A stretch of 64,000 bases of DNA from Apostichopus californicus (lineage: Eukaryota > Echinodermata > Holothuroidea > Aspidochirotida > Stichopodidae): contig JAIPMN010002560.1 of the NCBI GenBank assembly GCA_020650975.1, positions 1 through 64,000 on the forward strand, written 5' to 3'. Positions 13,880 to 24,330 of this stretch are shown here, piece after piece. Under the pieces are notes generated by a model. The model made no database searches and was not told where the DNA came from. It saw only the letters and a program-made list of their open reading frames with translations. How positions within the stretch are numbered: position 1 is the stretch's first letter; every line of letters begins with the position of its first letter. The position numbers were made by a program, and so were the translations under genes.

Positions 13880-14132
13880 GTGTGTGTATGTATGTATGTA
13901 TTTTAGATCCTCCTACAAGTCGCTAGGAACTCGTGAAGAAGCCATCATTGGCTTATCAAAGCCGCAAGCTGACCGAAGTCAGTCTCTTAGATTCATATTT
14001 AACGTCCATGATTATGAATTTTCAATTGTCAACAACTCTGTAACTGGATGACATACATTAATCTTGGAGTGACTCGAACTCGGGACCTTATGATTGAAAG
14101 GCACCGGCCGTTAACCACTGAGCTAACACTCC
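13880..14132 (-). mobile_element. tRNA-derived SINE, copy 1
   Basis: On the - strand the head GGAGTGTTAGCTCAGTGG...GAGTTCGAGTCACTCC carries recognisable A and B boxes. The body contains GAAGCCATCATTGGCTTATC in + orientation, and the tail is TGTATG repeats at 13880. A copy with nearly the same sequence along its whole length lies at 60575-60814 in the same orientation, which establishes the element's extent. Confidence 0.8.
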
Positions 14133-14309
14133 TTAGAATCATCCTGAGAATTCAGAGATGGTACAAATCAGCACATTTATGTTATCGTAACACATTTTTT
14201 AACTTGATTGTTATAATTTACAGTTATATGTAAAGCCAGTCAGACCTGCCAGTTGTTAATTTTTTTCTGGATGGGATTCTAGGATAATCAACTCACAGAG
14301 TTCATTATT

Positions 14310-14780
14310 GTCATGATATGATTGCTACCTTTGCTTACAAAGCATGGAATGGATTACTGCCAATCACTTTTAATGACTTTATATGTAGTAACAGAGTCTT
14401 ACATTACCATCACACAATACAAGCCGACAACGCCCATTGCAATTTTTACCATAGTAAATTCGGTCATTGTAATAGAGCAATACAAATTTGGAATGATCTA
14501 TCAAAAAAGTCTATAACTTCAAAACCCACATTCACCAGACATTTGAAAAAGGAATTTATTAACTCGTACTAGTATTATATAATCTATTCACGTATCCATC
14601 TCAGCATCTATGGATATTATTACTGTATATTTAATCCTTACGTATATACTGTATTATATATATATTTGTACATTTTCTTTTCTTTTCTCCCAGGGAGTCT
14701 CCTACCTTGTTAAGTCTTTTTAAGACTTTATAGGAGACTTCCTTTTCCATTGTACACAATTGGCGATAAAACAAATAAAT
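14310..14780 (+). mobile_element. LINE 3' end
   Basis: The frame ATFAYKAWNGLLPITFNDFI... continues to RAIQIWNDLSKKSITSKPTF and a stop after INSY at 14572. The IWNDLSKK...TFTRHLKKEF pattern is that of LINE ORF2 C-termini. The 3' region has a self-complementary segment AGTCTCCTACC...TAGGAGACTT and ends in an AAACAAATAAATGAATCAA tail. A related 3' end occurs at 16750. Confidence 0.65.
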
Positions 14781-16749
14781 GAATCAATATGTTAGTATCA
14801 ACTAGTGTATAAAACAACTCTTACCAAAATCAACTCAAAATGCTTGAAACAAAAGAACTTCATTGTATAAACATGATTAAATCTGGGGACAATTTATCAT
14901 CATATTCAGCAGAATTCTTTCTTTAATGAATCTAACCTAAATATTGCTGGTTATAATCCAAACTCTTTCATGGGTTATAAATTATAGTCAGCACCCATGA
15001 CCTTTTATAAGTTCATATCCAGTAGCTGTTTAACGAGAACTATATACATGTATGTATTATCAAGGACGTAATATCAGAGTGACTAGGATTACAACCCGGT
15101 CTAACAGGAAATCTTATATTAAAATACTTCGAAAGCGATTTAAATTAATCACTCGATATCTTTTTGACCTTTGACCAAGCTTCTAAAACCTTTCATTGTG
15201 TTGTTTTGTTTGGGCAGTGTAAACTGAAGCACCTTGTAGTAGTAAAGATGGCTGAAAACTATAGTTCAGAGAAAATCATTTGGGAAAACATTTACAAAAG
15301 CACCGTGCACATGATTGGCTGATAGAGGTGGTGGCCTGGTGAATGGTAAATATTGACTCACTCGTATTAACCTTGTAAGCTCAGTTCATAAGTGTGGTTT
15401 TATCACTAGTGTGAAAATTGGAAAAAGACTAGACAATAGGTAGTGTTGATAATGCAAAACATGAATGATTTTATTGTTGCGCTGGACCATAACCACTGTG
15501 AATCATCGCACACAATCCATAGAGCACATCATAAGGCCGGATACTATAGCTTTCATCTTTGACCAAAGGAGTTGTATTATCAGTTTTGTGCCAGGCTTAC
15601 ACATTTTTTTTGGTCCTCCATCTATGGTAAGGGTTAAATCTTTCTTTTTTGTTTAAGTCAGTAATAAATAATATGTTTGTGTAACATTTAATATGCACAG
15701 CCTTATACTGTATGCAGGCTATCATTTTTAACTTTGGGTGGATATTTTGTTGGAGTAAAATTTGGAAGATATATAGGATTTTGAAATAACTTTTATGTTG
15801 ATTTTATTAAGTAACAGGTAAACAGATACAGCAAAACTGACTGAGAAATTAAAAGGACTTTTGTTCTTTTAAACAAAAGTTTTGCTGGAATGAGTCGACT
15901 GGCTGAATGACATCAGGCTTACAAATTCTGTGCTATTCTATGGGAATTTGAAAACTTATGTTTTATGTGCAACCAAAAAATGTGTTGCAACCATTTTTTG
16001 GTGGTTTGCAAGATTTTATCCAGATGTAAGAAATTTTATCTATAGCTTTTGGAGCATGCCAAAGGATACTGATTGAATTTTTTTTTTTTAACATCAAAGT
16101 CCACAATAGTTCAAGGTACCTTTCATTCATTCTTTTAATCCATTCTGATAGGGGAGGGGAGGGGGGGGGGTGAGGATCTGGTGTGTCATAGCTAAGTCCT
16201 TCTAGAAGATCCTTGGTCATGGGCCTAAGCATTTGCATAAGCCGCTCTACCAATCTTAGTTTAATCTAGTCCCTAGTTGGTGCATTTGTGGTAAATCATG
16301 TAGGCCTACTTATTACCATATAAAGAAGAAACACAAAAAAACAGCATGATTTAATACTAGAAATTGGATAGCTGTCCGACGTGAAATAATTAAGTTATAG
16401 GTTGTTCTGAGTTGTTCACATGTGTACATGTGGGCAAGTCATAAAATGACTGCTTTCCGGTCCAGTCGGAACTTTTTCTTAACTGGGGTTGCCGGTCCAA
16501 ACCCCATTTCCTTGCATAACGTAGATCCAGGGATCAAAGCCATATCACTTCCATGTTATACAAATCTCACACTTAAGTCATTGCAAATGTTATACATCAA
16601 TTATATTAGTGTGATGGATCTATGTAATCATGTGTACTCATATGCAGCCTTTCATGAGTTCTCTACTATTAACAGCGCCATAGTCACCGCACTAAAAGTG
16701 CCGATCAAGCACACCACAACTCAATACAACATTTGGTACGTTAAGTTTA

Positions 16750-17045
16750 AAGAATTGTTCCATAAGGACATGGAATTCTCTTACTGCTGCTATAAAATCT
16801 AAACCATCTAAAGTAACATTTAGAAGAAAAGCTAAGAAAAGAAGTAATTTCTCAGTATTGATACATCGTTTATTTTATATGTTATAAATTATGCCTTATT
16901 AAGACATTAATTATAGTTTTGTTTATGTATATCCTTTTTTTCTTTGGAAGTCCTTTACTTTGTTAAGCCTGTATTGGCTTTTTAATGGACTTCCCTCCAC
17001 ATTTATATATTTATTATCTGTGGAAAATCAAATAAACAATATGTA
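16750..17045 (+). mobile_element. LINE 3' end related to the one at 14310
   Basis: WNSLTAAIKSKPSKVTFRRK is a LINE ORF2 C-terminus. The 3' region GGAAGTCCTTTACTTTGTTA...TAATGGACTTCC forms the same kind of inverted repeat as the 14.3 kb copy, and it ends AAATCAAATAAACAAT. The open frame 16422-16802 runs in another frame and may include older parts of the element. Confidence 0.6.
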
Positions 17046-17250
17046 CTCATATACTCTGCAACTCTTAAACCTGTATAGTTCAAGTACACACATTGCACAT
17101 TGTTGTATAGTGTTATAAATCTGCTACACTGATGTGATTGGTAGTAATACACTTGGAAGCAAATCTAAAAGAATTACCTCCTAATTTGCCAATGTTTCGT
17201 CTGGTGGCAAATCTCAACCAATGAGAATCATTGAACCATTTTCTGAAAGA

Positions 17251-17560
17251 TAATAATAATAATAATAATAATAAATGAGACTTATATAGCGCAAATCAGT
17301 AAACAAATGTCACTGCTCAAGGCGCTTTACAAAGAAAGTAAATTAATTTACAAAAGAACAAGTGAAAAAATGGGTCTTAAGTAGACTTTTGAATGTAGAA
17401 AGTTTAGAGCCTGTTCGAATGTGATCTGGTAACTTGTTCCAGAGATAAGAGCCAGAGTATTCGAAGCTTCTGTAACCATAGGTCTTCAAGCGTGGTTTAG
17501 GAACAGTTAAATACAGTTTGTTGGAAGAACGAAGTGTGCGAGTTGGAATATATAACTACT
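17251..17560 (-). mobile_element. LINE 3' end (CR1/L2-like), inverted copy of the 4.4 kb family
   Basis: On the - strand this reads TYGYRSFEYSGSYLWNKLPD then HIRTGSKLSTFKSLLKTHFF and TCSFVN. It is followed by the same TTGTAAAGCGCCTTGAGCA 3' region and a (TAT)n tail at 17251-17274. Protein and 3' region both match the 4386-4620 copy closely, so the family is the same. Confidence 0.78.
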
Positions 17561-20500
17561 CTTTCTCTCCAAATCCATTTCAAGAAAATTGATTGTCACT
17601 ATTAAAGGGAACTGGGATTGCTGTTAAAACCCTTGGTATAAATAAAATGAGTTACCTTAAACATTGTTCATTAATTGTGCACATTAAAGATGGAAATACA
17701 CGTAAATGGCATGGATGAGTCTTTCTCTTTAACCCCCATCCCCCCCCCCCCACCATTCCTCTAAGTCCTTTCCTGAATAATCGTTGCAAGTGAGTGCATA
17801 ATTCAAGCATTGGAAAGATAACTTGTTAACAAGTCATTTTCCAATCTAGCTAAGAAACCAGAGAATTCGGTCAATTTAGCAATGAAACGGCAAGTGGAAG
17901 ATGGGTCCCTATGATAAAGCAATAGGAAGCTTAGGGTGCTTCTCAAAATGTGAAGTTCATTGTGGCATTTGAAGAAAGAGCAAAAGGAATTGATATATGC
18001 CTGTTCTATTAAGTCTATAAAGTCTTCATGACCATCAAACACCACCTCATGATGGTTGGGTCACATTCAGTCTGGGCAGAATAACATTAGTTTTTGAAAC
18101 ATTTTAGCATATAGATGAGTAGTTCATGAGAGAGTTCATGAAGTCAAAGGGAAAACCCCTTTCAATAATTTGTAGGAAATGTTAGTTAATTAATCTACAT
18201 GAGATATGTTGATTTGCACAGCAGATGGGTTTTCAAACAATAAACAAGGTCAGAGTCTGATGTTGTTTGATAACAATTCAATGAAGAACATGATCACTAG
18301 GGAAGTGTACTTCAACTGGTCTTATTTGGTTACGATACCGAAAGCTCAATAACCGCAAGTGGAATTAATGTCCTACTAGGTTGGTGGATGCCTCATGACT
18401 TGTGGATGTGCCCTATTGCTGTTTGTGGTACCCATCTCATGAATATTAATGAGTGGGCAGGGTTTAACATAAAATTCTTAAAATGTCATTATCTCTTCAA
18501 CCGTATGTCAGATTTAGTATGGTGAGCACTGTAACTACATTGTGATTACATGTTCTTTGCAACAGTAACTTTAACCTCATTAATATTCATGTCATTTACT
18601 TCAGTGGAAGAGGATTGTATTGTGCAGCGCCCTCACATATGAAATAACGATTGATTGATATGTGTTACTGCTTTATGTCCATGTACTGTCTGCAGTAATA
18701 TATGTTATACTGTTGTTTACCATTTATCCATCCAATCGCATATATCCTATGAATATGATATATGCTGTGGTTGTAACATTCAAATTTGAATAATTGTGAC
18801 CTTGCAATCAAAAAGTCATAATATTATTATCATGATCATAAATTTTCCTTTCTTCGCTTCCTATATGTTTGACCTATTTCCTTAATTTGGTGCTTCCCCA
18901 CATGGTAAAGTTGTAGTGTGGCCTGACCAAAAGGAAAATGGGTTTCAATTTTCTTGGAGTTTTAACAGGAAGGAAGGACTTCATAAAGGTGAAACATATC
19001 CTATGACAGATTGGATAACAAATTACTGTGTGGACTCGCTCAAAATTTTCGGTGCGGTTTTGCTTGTATTCTTCGAATTTGTACGGAAAATGACTTAAGT
19101 GCGTTTGCAAAATTTGTTAGAGAATTACTTGAAGGAGATTCAACATAATGTTAGTTTTAACATACATTGTTGTGTAGGCTAGTTTATAAGCAGTAAGCGC
19201 TGTAAAAGGTCCGTTCAATGTGATCGAGGATTAAACTAGTTGGCAATCACTGTAAATCTAGAATCGTATTAAAGGATTACACAGAATTAGCTCTATTTGC
19301 AGTTTGTCCAGACCCGGTCTTCTGATTGGATTAGCTTCACTAAGTGGTTTTTATAGGAATTACCGTTAAAGGTATGTATGTATATTTTATTATTACTTAC
19401 CACTTAACCACTGCAGCTGTAACACACTTCTTATCACTAGGACATAATTAACTTTTAACTTAATTCTCTTCTGAGCATAATGAAAGGTACAGCATGCTGT
19501 GTCATGGGGAGTGGATTTAAGTTTCGGCCAAACGCTGTACTCAAAATAAAATGAATTCCAGTTTATAATCTAAGCTTTAATACATTTGCTATCTCTACCA
19601 AAACAGTTTGGTGAAATTGGGGGGAGGGGAGGAGGGAGGGGGGAAGGGGAGGGGGATTTGATATGTTAGAGCAACGGTTGCCAGGAAAATTGGAAATTAT
19701 GTAATAAAGGAACAGTGGAGGCCTTATTGGGTTTGAGTATATTTGGAAGTAGAAAACTATATAAGTATTGATCCAAACATCCCTAGACAAAAATTAATAA
19801 TAATTGGGTGAATTTAGGACAGATTTATGTTTTTACAACAATGAGAACAACAGAAAATTGAAATTTGTGCTATGAACATTGGAGGGTTGGGTATCTGTAT
19901 TTTTGTACCAGGTCATGATATACCTGAAATGTAGAATGGAAGAAAAAAATGATTGCTTGTATAATGGAACACAACTGGAAAACCAAACAGAAAGTTCGGA
20001 GACCCAATACATTAACCATTCTGTTTAATAACCATGTGAAACTATTCTTCAATGCATCATATCTCCGATTTCACGTTTTACACAATCAATCAAGCTTGTC
20101 GTTGAACCCGAATAAGTACAAAGTTCAATTAAAATCTCAACGATCAAAAGTTGAAACGAAGCGTCCTCCTCCGACGGAATTTGATTTCCCAGCCGTGTGT
20201 ATGAAGAAGCTACTCGATTTAATTCTGATAAACCAACGTCAAGTGGACTTTGGTCTTAGTCGTTGCTGGTAGGCGATATTAGTGTTTAAAACAATGTGCT
20301 GATGTTGGAATTGTCTCAATCTTAATTTTAATGATGTTTATGCTATATTAAATTTATTGTTCCTATTGGAAGATTTTATAAGAGCTCACCGCTTTAACCG
20401 ATTCATGAATGTTAAAACTGTGACATGTTTCAGGTAAGTTTGTTTATGTTTTACAGGATAATGTTCTAGTGAGGTACGTACATACACCTAACTGTTAATA

Positions 20501-20846
20501 AGGTGGCTTATGTCGTTGGAAGGTAGTAATGTCAATTAAATTTAATTTTAGATATGGTGGCTATAGCCTATGTAGCGGTTTATGATCGTTAAGTGAGCTT
20601 CAAATTGTTGGAAGCCATGACTTTAGTGTACGATTGATTCTGGAAATTATAGCTAGGTCAGTAGGTCTGTGTTGGCCTATTTATCGTATATATGCCTCAA
20701 GTATTTAAGTTGTAATGTAGATATATAATCCACGAAAGGATTATCAACAGTAAGAATAGATGCTACAATATTAATACAATCTTCAACATGGAGGGACACT
20801 GCAATACTGATATGAAAATGTGTACAATAAGAATAGGCATGGATTG
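17561..20846. other. Non-coding stretch, nothing firm seen
   Basis: Contains G/A-rich runs at 19619-19665 and an open frame at 19949-20272 whose second half has a somewhat coding look but no matching splice partner. No transposon ends were recognised. Confidence 0.5.
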
Positions 20847-20923
20847 CAGGTGCGTAGCCAGGGGGGGGGGGGCAAAGGGGGCGACCGCCCTCCCCCTTGA
20901 GCAAATTCCTTGCTACGCGCCTG
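20847..20923. mobile_element. hAT-type miniature element, 77 bp
   Basis: The inverted ends CAGGTGCGTAGCCAGG and CCTTGCTACGCGCCTG are bounded by perfect 8-bp direct repeats ATGGATTG at 20839-20846 and 20924-20931. An 8-bp duplication with CAG ends is the hAT signature. Only a GC-rich centre remains between the termini. Confidence 0.85.
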
Positions 20924-21175
20924 ATGGATTGTCATCTTATATATCTCTTGGAGGTCCTTACAAACTGAAAGTTAGATTCGATGATACAGTAATTAATGTC
21001 CAGTGTGAGATGTTAGCTGGACTTTTAATATAATTAATCTCAGATAATTTTGGTGTTAGCAATATTTCATTTCCAAAATCCTCAGTCATTATTGTACTAA
21101 TGTCTTAGGTTTAAACTTACCTATAATCAATGAGGAATTTAATATCTACTCTATAAATAATAATATTGTCAGATA

Positions 21176-21419
21176 CAAAGCGCCAGGGGTGCACTCTGTA
21201 CAATCATAACACGTGGGTAATACGCCCTTAATGACAGTTATTCAAAGCCAATTTATACGCTTTAACACACCAGTAGAATCGGAGTGATACTGACTTCGGT
21301 TCGTGACACCAAGATCCGGGGTTCGATTCCTACCTTCGCCTGATGAGTCCCAAAAAAGGACGAAACCGGTCGTGAAGTGGAATTTTTCTGGTGTGTTATT
21401 CTTTATTGAATTACTATAT
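21176..21419 (+). mobile_element. SINE-like unit with tRNA-like head and hammerhead ribozyme, copy 1
   Basis: The unit starts AAAGCGCCAGGGGTGCACTC. It contains a tRNA-like part with the B box GGGGTTCGATTCC, runs into a hammerhead motif at 21334-21377, and ends TCTGGTGTGTTATTCTTTAT before a six-base gap and a (TA)n run. The same unit recurs at 21553. SINE-like repeats with hammerheads are known (the Schistosoma Sm-alpha family), and Penelope-like elements also carry hammerheads. Which type this is cannot be decided here. Confidence 0.65.
21334..21377 (+). ncRNA. Hammerhead ribozyme motif (near-complete, type I layout)
   Basis: Seen: stem I CTTCGC (21334-21339) pairs with GTGAAG (21372-21377), 6 bp with one G-T. 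The core CTGATGA is at 21340-21346. Stem II is GTCC/GGAC around CAAAAAA. The core GAA follows at 21362, then ACCGGT and C, so the expected cut falls after C21371 in GGTC|GTG. All catalytic core bases are present. Stem III is the palindrome ACCGGT with no loop, which suggests action as a dimer, as proposed for short-stem-III hammerheads of Penelope-like elements. Activity is inferred only. Confidence 0.7.
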
Positions 21420-21425
21420 NNNNNN

Positions 21426-21456
<31 letters not shown>

Positions 21457-21511
21457 GATCTCCAATATGAATGACATGCATCATGTCTATAGATGTATTA
21501 TTCATCAAAAA

Positions 21512-21549
21512 CTGACCTGTTTTGTCCTTTTGGGACTCATCAGACGAAG
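21512..21549 (-). other. Decayed hammerhead-like motif, inverted
   Basis: On the - strand CTGATGAGTCCCAAAAGGAC is followed by AAAACAGGTC. The first core half and stem II are intact, but the G of GAAA is A and stem I does not pair well, so it is probably inactive. It lies between the two direct copies of the unit. Confidence 0.55.
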
Positions 21550-21552
21550 CAT

Positions 21553-21790
21553 TCAAAAGCACCAGGGGTGCATGCACTCTGTACAATCATAACACTTGGG
21601 TAATACACCCTCATTGACAGTTATACAAAAACCAGTTTATACGCATTCACACACCAGTAGAATCACAGGTCGAGTGGTAGGGACTTCGGTCTGTGAGAGA
21701 AAGGTCCGGGGTTCGATACCTACCTTCGCCTGATGAGTCCCAAAAGGACAAATTTCTGGTGTGTTGATCTTTGTTAATTTTATATATAGA
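21553..21790 (+). mobile_element. SINE-like unit with tRNA-like head, copy 2 (hammerhead interrupted)
   Basis: Same unit as 21176: the start AGCACCAGGGGTGCATGCAC, an A-box-like GGTCGAGTGGTAGGG, a B box GGGGTTCGATACC, then CTGATGAGTCCCAAAAGGAC. Directly after stem II about 19 bases present in copy 1, including GAAAC and the cut site, are absent, and the sequence resumes at AATTTCTGGTGTGTT. This copy cannot be a hammerhead. Confidence 0.65.
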
Positions 21791-22826
21791 TATACACCAT
21801 ATGATGGACATGTGGTGTGATATGTACTTACAAACAGAAATTTATATTTAATATAGTATATTTATTATTCTTTGTAAGATCCTGATACCCACAGGTCCAA
21901 CATATATCAGTTCCGTTCAACGCGAATTAGGGCACTGAAATCATCCAAACCATTACAGTTATCAGTTAGATCTATGACTCATTGTTGCTGTACTACATGA
22001 AACCAATAGAGTGGATCATGTTAGAACACACACAGCTCACTTACAGTGCTACACTAATGTGATTATGGAGTGAATTTACTTCAAGCAAATCTAAAAGAAC
22101 TCCTGATTTGCCATTGCCTTGTCTGATAGCAAATTTCAACCAATTAAAATCATTGTAACATTTTGTGAAAGATTACTTAGAACTCTTATCTCTCCAAATC
22201 TGTTTCAAGGAAATCGATAGTCACTATTTCGAGGGTTTGAACAGTGCTGCTGAAACCCACAATCTGATAGTGGTAACCATTATAAGCTATATTGATGTCT
22301 GCCAAAATATATGTAAGATATATATACATGTGATTTATGTGATGATCTAGTAGCCAAGCCCTATTGAGATGATCATGATATGCTGTGATGTCTCAAGTAA
22401 GTCAGTAGAAACGTAAGGCATGATATTATTTGTATACTGAATGATCAGTGAGTGATGCAATGTTGATCCTAGGTCTACACGAACTTTCTATAATTAAAGT
22501 CAACAAAGCTTTTGTACTTGTTAAAAGATGTCTGATGTGTGTTGTGTTATGGTGTCTGAGCTTCTGTGTAATAGTCCATATAGTATTAAACCGTTAATAT
22601 TGTACTGAGAGACTACATAGTAGGCCTATGTATGTGGCTGCCCCATTACAAATTGTTGTGTAAATTGAGTCCAAGCCTAGATAATCCCTTATTTACTATA
22701 AATGTACACAATAAGGATGACACAGTAGCCGAATAACATCATCAGTTCTCTTTAAAAACATTAATGCAATTATCTTTCTTTTGAAAATGCACCCGATAAT
22801 ACTGACATGCTGACATAACAGTTTAC

Positions 22827-22941
22827 CTGCCTCGGGCATTTTAATCGGCTCTCGCGGTAGATCGCGGGAAATTTGAGCTGTGCGAGTGACTTTTCCACGC
22901 TCGTTTCCTTCGCTAGTCTTTGCGAATCGATCACGTAACAT
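22827..22941 (-). CDS. Possible small coding exon of an unrecognised gene
   Basis: On the - strand an ATG at 22941 opens MLRDRFAKTSEGNERGKVTR followed by TAQISRDLPREPIKMPEAG, ending at a good donor CAG|GTAAAC at 22827. The stretch is CpG-rich and shows balanced codon use, unlike the AT-rich surroundings. An acceptor-like TGTTACATTAG lies just before it, so it could be internal rather than first. I do not recognise the protein and found no matching second exon. It would lie upstream of, or antisense within, the SVIL transcription unit. Confidence 0.3.
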
Positions 22942-23968
22942 ACCGGCTAATGTAACAGACTAACAACCTTGTAAGGTGAAAAGTGGGCAGTGACGAAAAA
23001 TGAACGTCAGTCTTACTAAAGGGTAGATTTTCAAGTGTGGTATGGAGAATTTTGAAAAAATGCTTTATGGAACAGGAGTTTAGGGATTGGTGCGACCAAT
23101 TTGTCATCAATTTGCCTATTTAGGCATATATAGCTCAATCAAATTTTTACAGATGCATTGAGTACCAAAGCATATTTTTGGGCAACTGCAATAAAAAGAA
23201 GCAAAACAGCTGGTGATTGCCAAAAGTGAATGCAAAGGAGCAAAATGTATTGCAAATCTTAACTAGGCACATTTTTCCTCCAACTACACCCCCCCCCCTC
23301 CCTCTTCCCCTCATTCATCCTTCTCTGCCCATCACATTTACAACCCTGCAGCTACTGATTTATTTCATTCTATAAATTAGACCGTGAAGCTTTCCCTAAG
23401 ATTCTCATTGAACAGAAGTAGATATGATATAGTTTGTATATGTTTATATCAATAGGTGAAATACACAGCTCTGATAATATTAGCTATTGTTTACATTGAT
23501 TGATTCAACCATCCCAGCTGGCCAGCTGTCTGCATTGCAATCAATGGTAAACAACACTGACTATAGCTCATCACTACCATAGCTACATGTGTGAATGTTG
23601 TGACTAATTCCTGTCATATTTTGAGGTCGGAGAGATGTCTTTCCATTTACCCGTCTTCCTCTAATTCTGTTCCCTTCCTGTAAATCCGGAGGTTGCGGTA
23701 CCTCCCATCCTCTTCATCCTCCTCTAGGGTCTGTTTCCTTCATCCTCTCCATCTAGATCCTACTTCCTCTGTCATATCAATAACCCTTCTCTTCCTGATT
23801 GCATTAAATGATGAAATTCCTATTTATCCATCTCATCACCCCTTCCAAGAAATCTATCAGCAGGATATACAGTAATCTCATAAAGTCAACGTTGCAAACA
23901 GTCTCAGCTGCTTCGATCACATTGAATTCATAGAGCTCAGATGTATCATGTATGAGGCATGTTCGGGA

Positions 23969-24330
23969 TTAAAGGCATTGAAGACTCGCCCCAGACTGCG
24001 TGCCTTGCTCTGAAAAAGTTAACTTTCCGTTGCTTGCAAATGACGTTTTCTTCTTGTCGCTACAAAATTCAGACAGTGATGAAACAGGATACCTTGTTAT
24101 CATTTATCTGGACCTGAGATGTCCATCGCTGCTATGTATACTGTGTTGTATTGAACGTAGCTGTTTGTATGGACTGTACACTAGTGTCTAATTACCGACG
24201 ATAGCAAGCTGTGTGTGTATTTTCTGGGATCGATGGTGGTGTCTAACACTTCTGTTACACCTCATTCGAAACTAGTTCAGATTACCGGCATTAGACGTTT
24301 GTTTTGGCGCGAGTCTTCACACCCTTTAAA
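23969..24330. mobile_element. Nonautonomous DNA transposon with TTTAAAGG ends, copy A
   Basis: The left end TTAAAGGCATTGAAGACTCG and the right end CGCGAGTCTTCACACCCTTT form terminal inverted repeats. The copy at 48362 is in the opposite orientation and shares the interior, including CACTTCTGTTACACCTCATT. The flanking TTAA is consistent with a TTAA-targeting family such as piggyBac, but that is a guess. No transposase is present. Confidence 0.65.

Noticed and set aside
16422-16740. First part of the 126-codon frame before the LINE tail
   Set aside because: The LINE C-terminus is in a different frame; no recognisable motif in this part.
19949-20272. 107-codon + frame ending in KRPPPTEFDFPAVCMKK and 20 more residues
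   Set aside because: Some coding look, but phase and splice signals do not fit the supervillin exons and no family was recognised.
21720-21770. Second hammerhead in copy 2
   Set aside because: The second core half and the cut site are absent, so it is listed only as part of the repeat.
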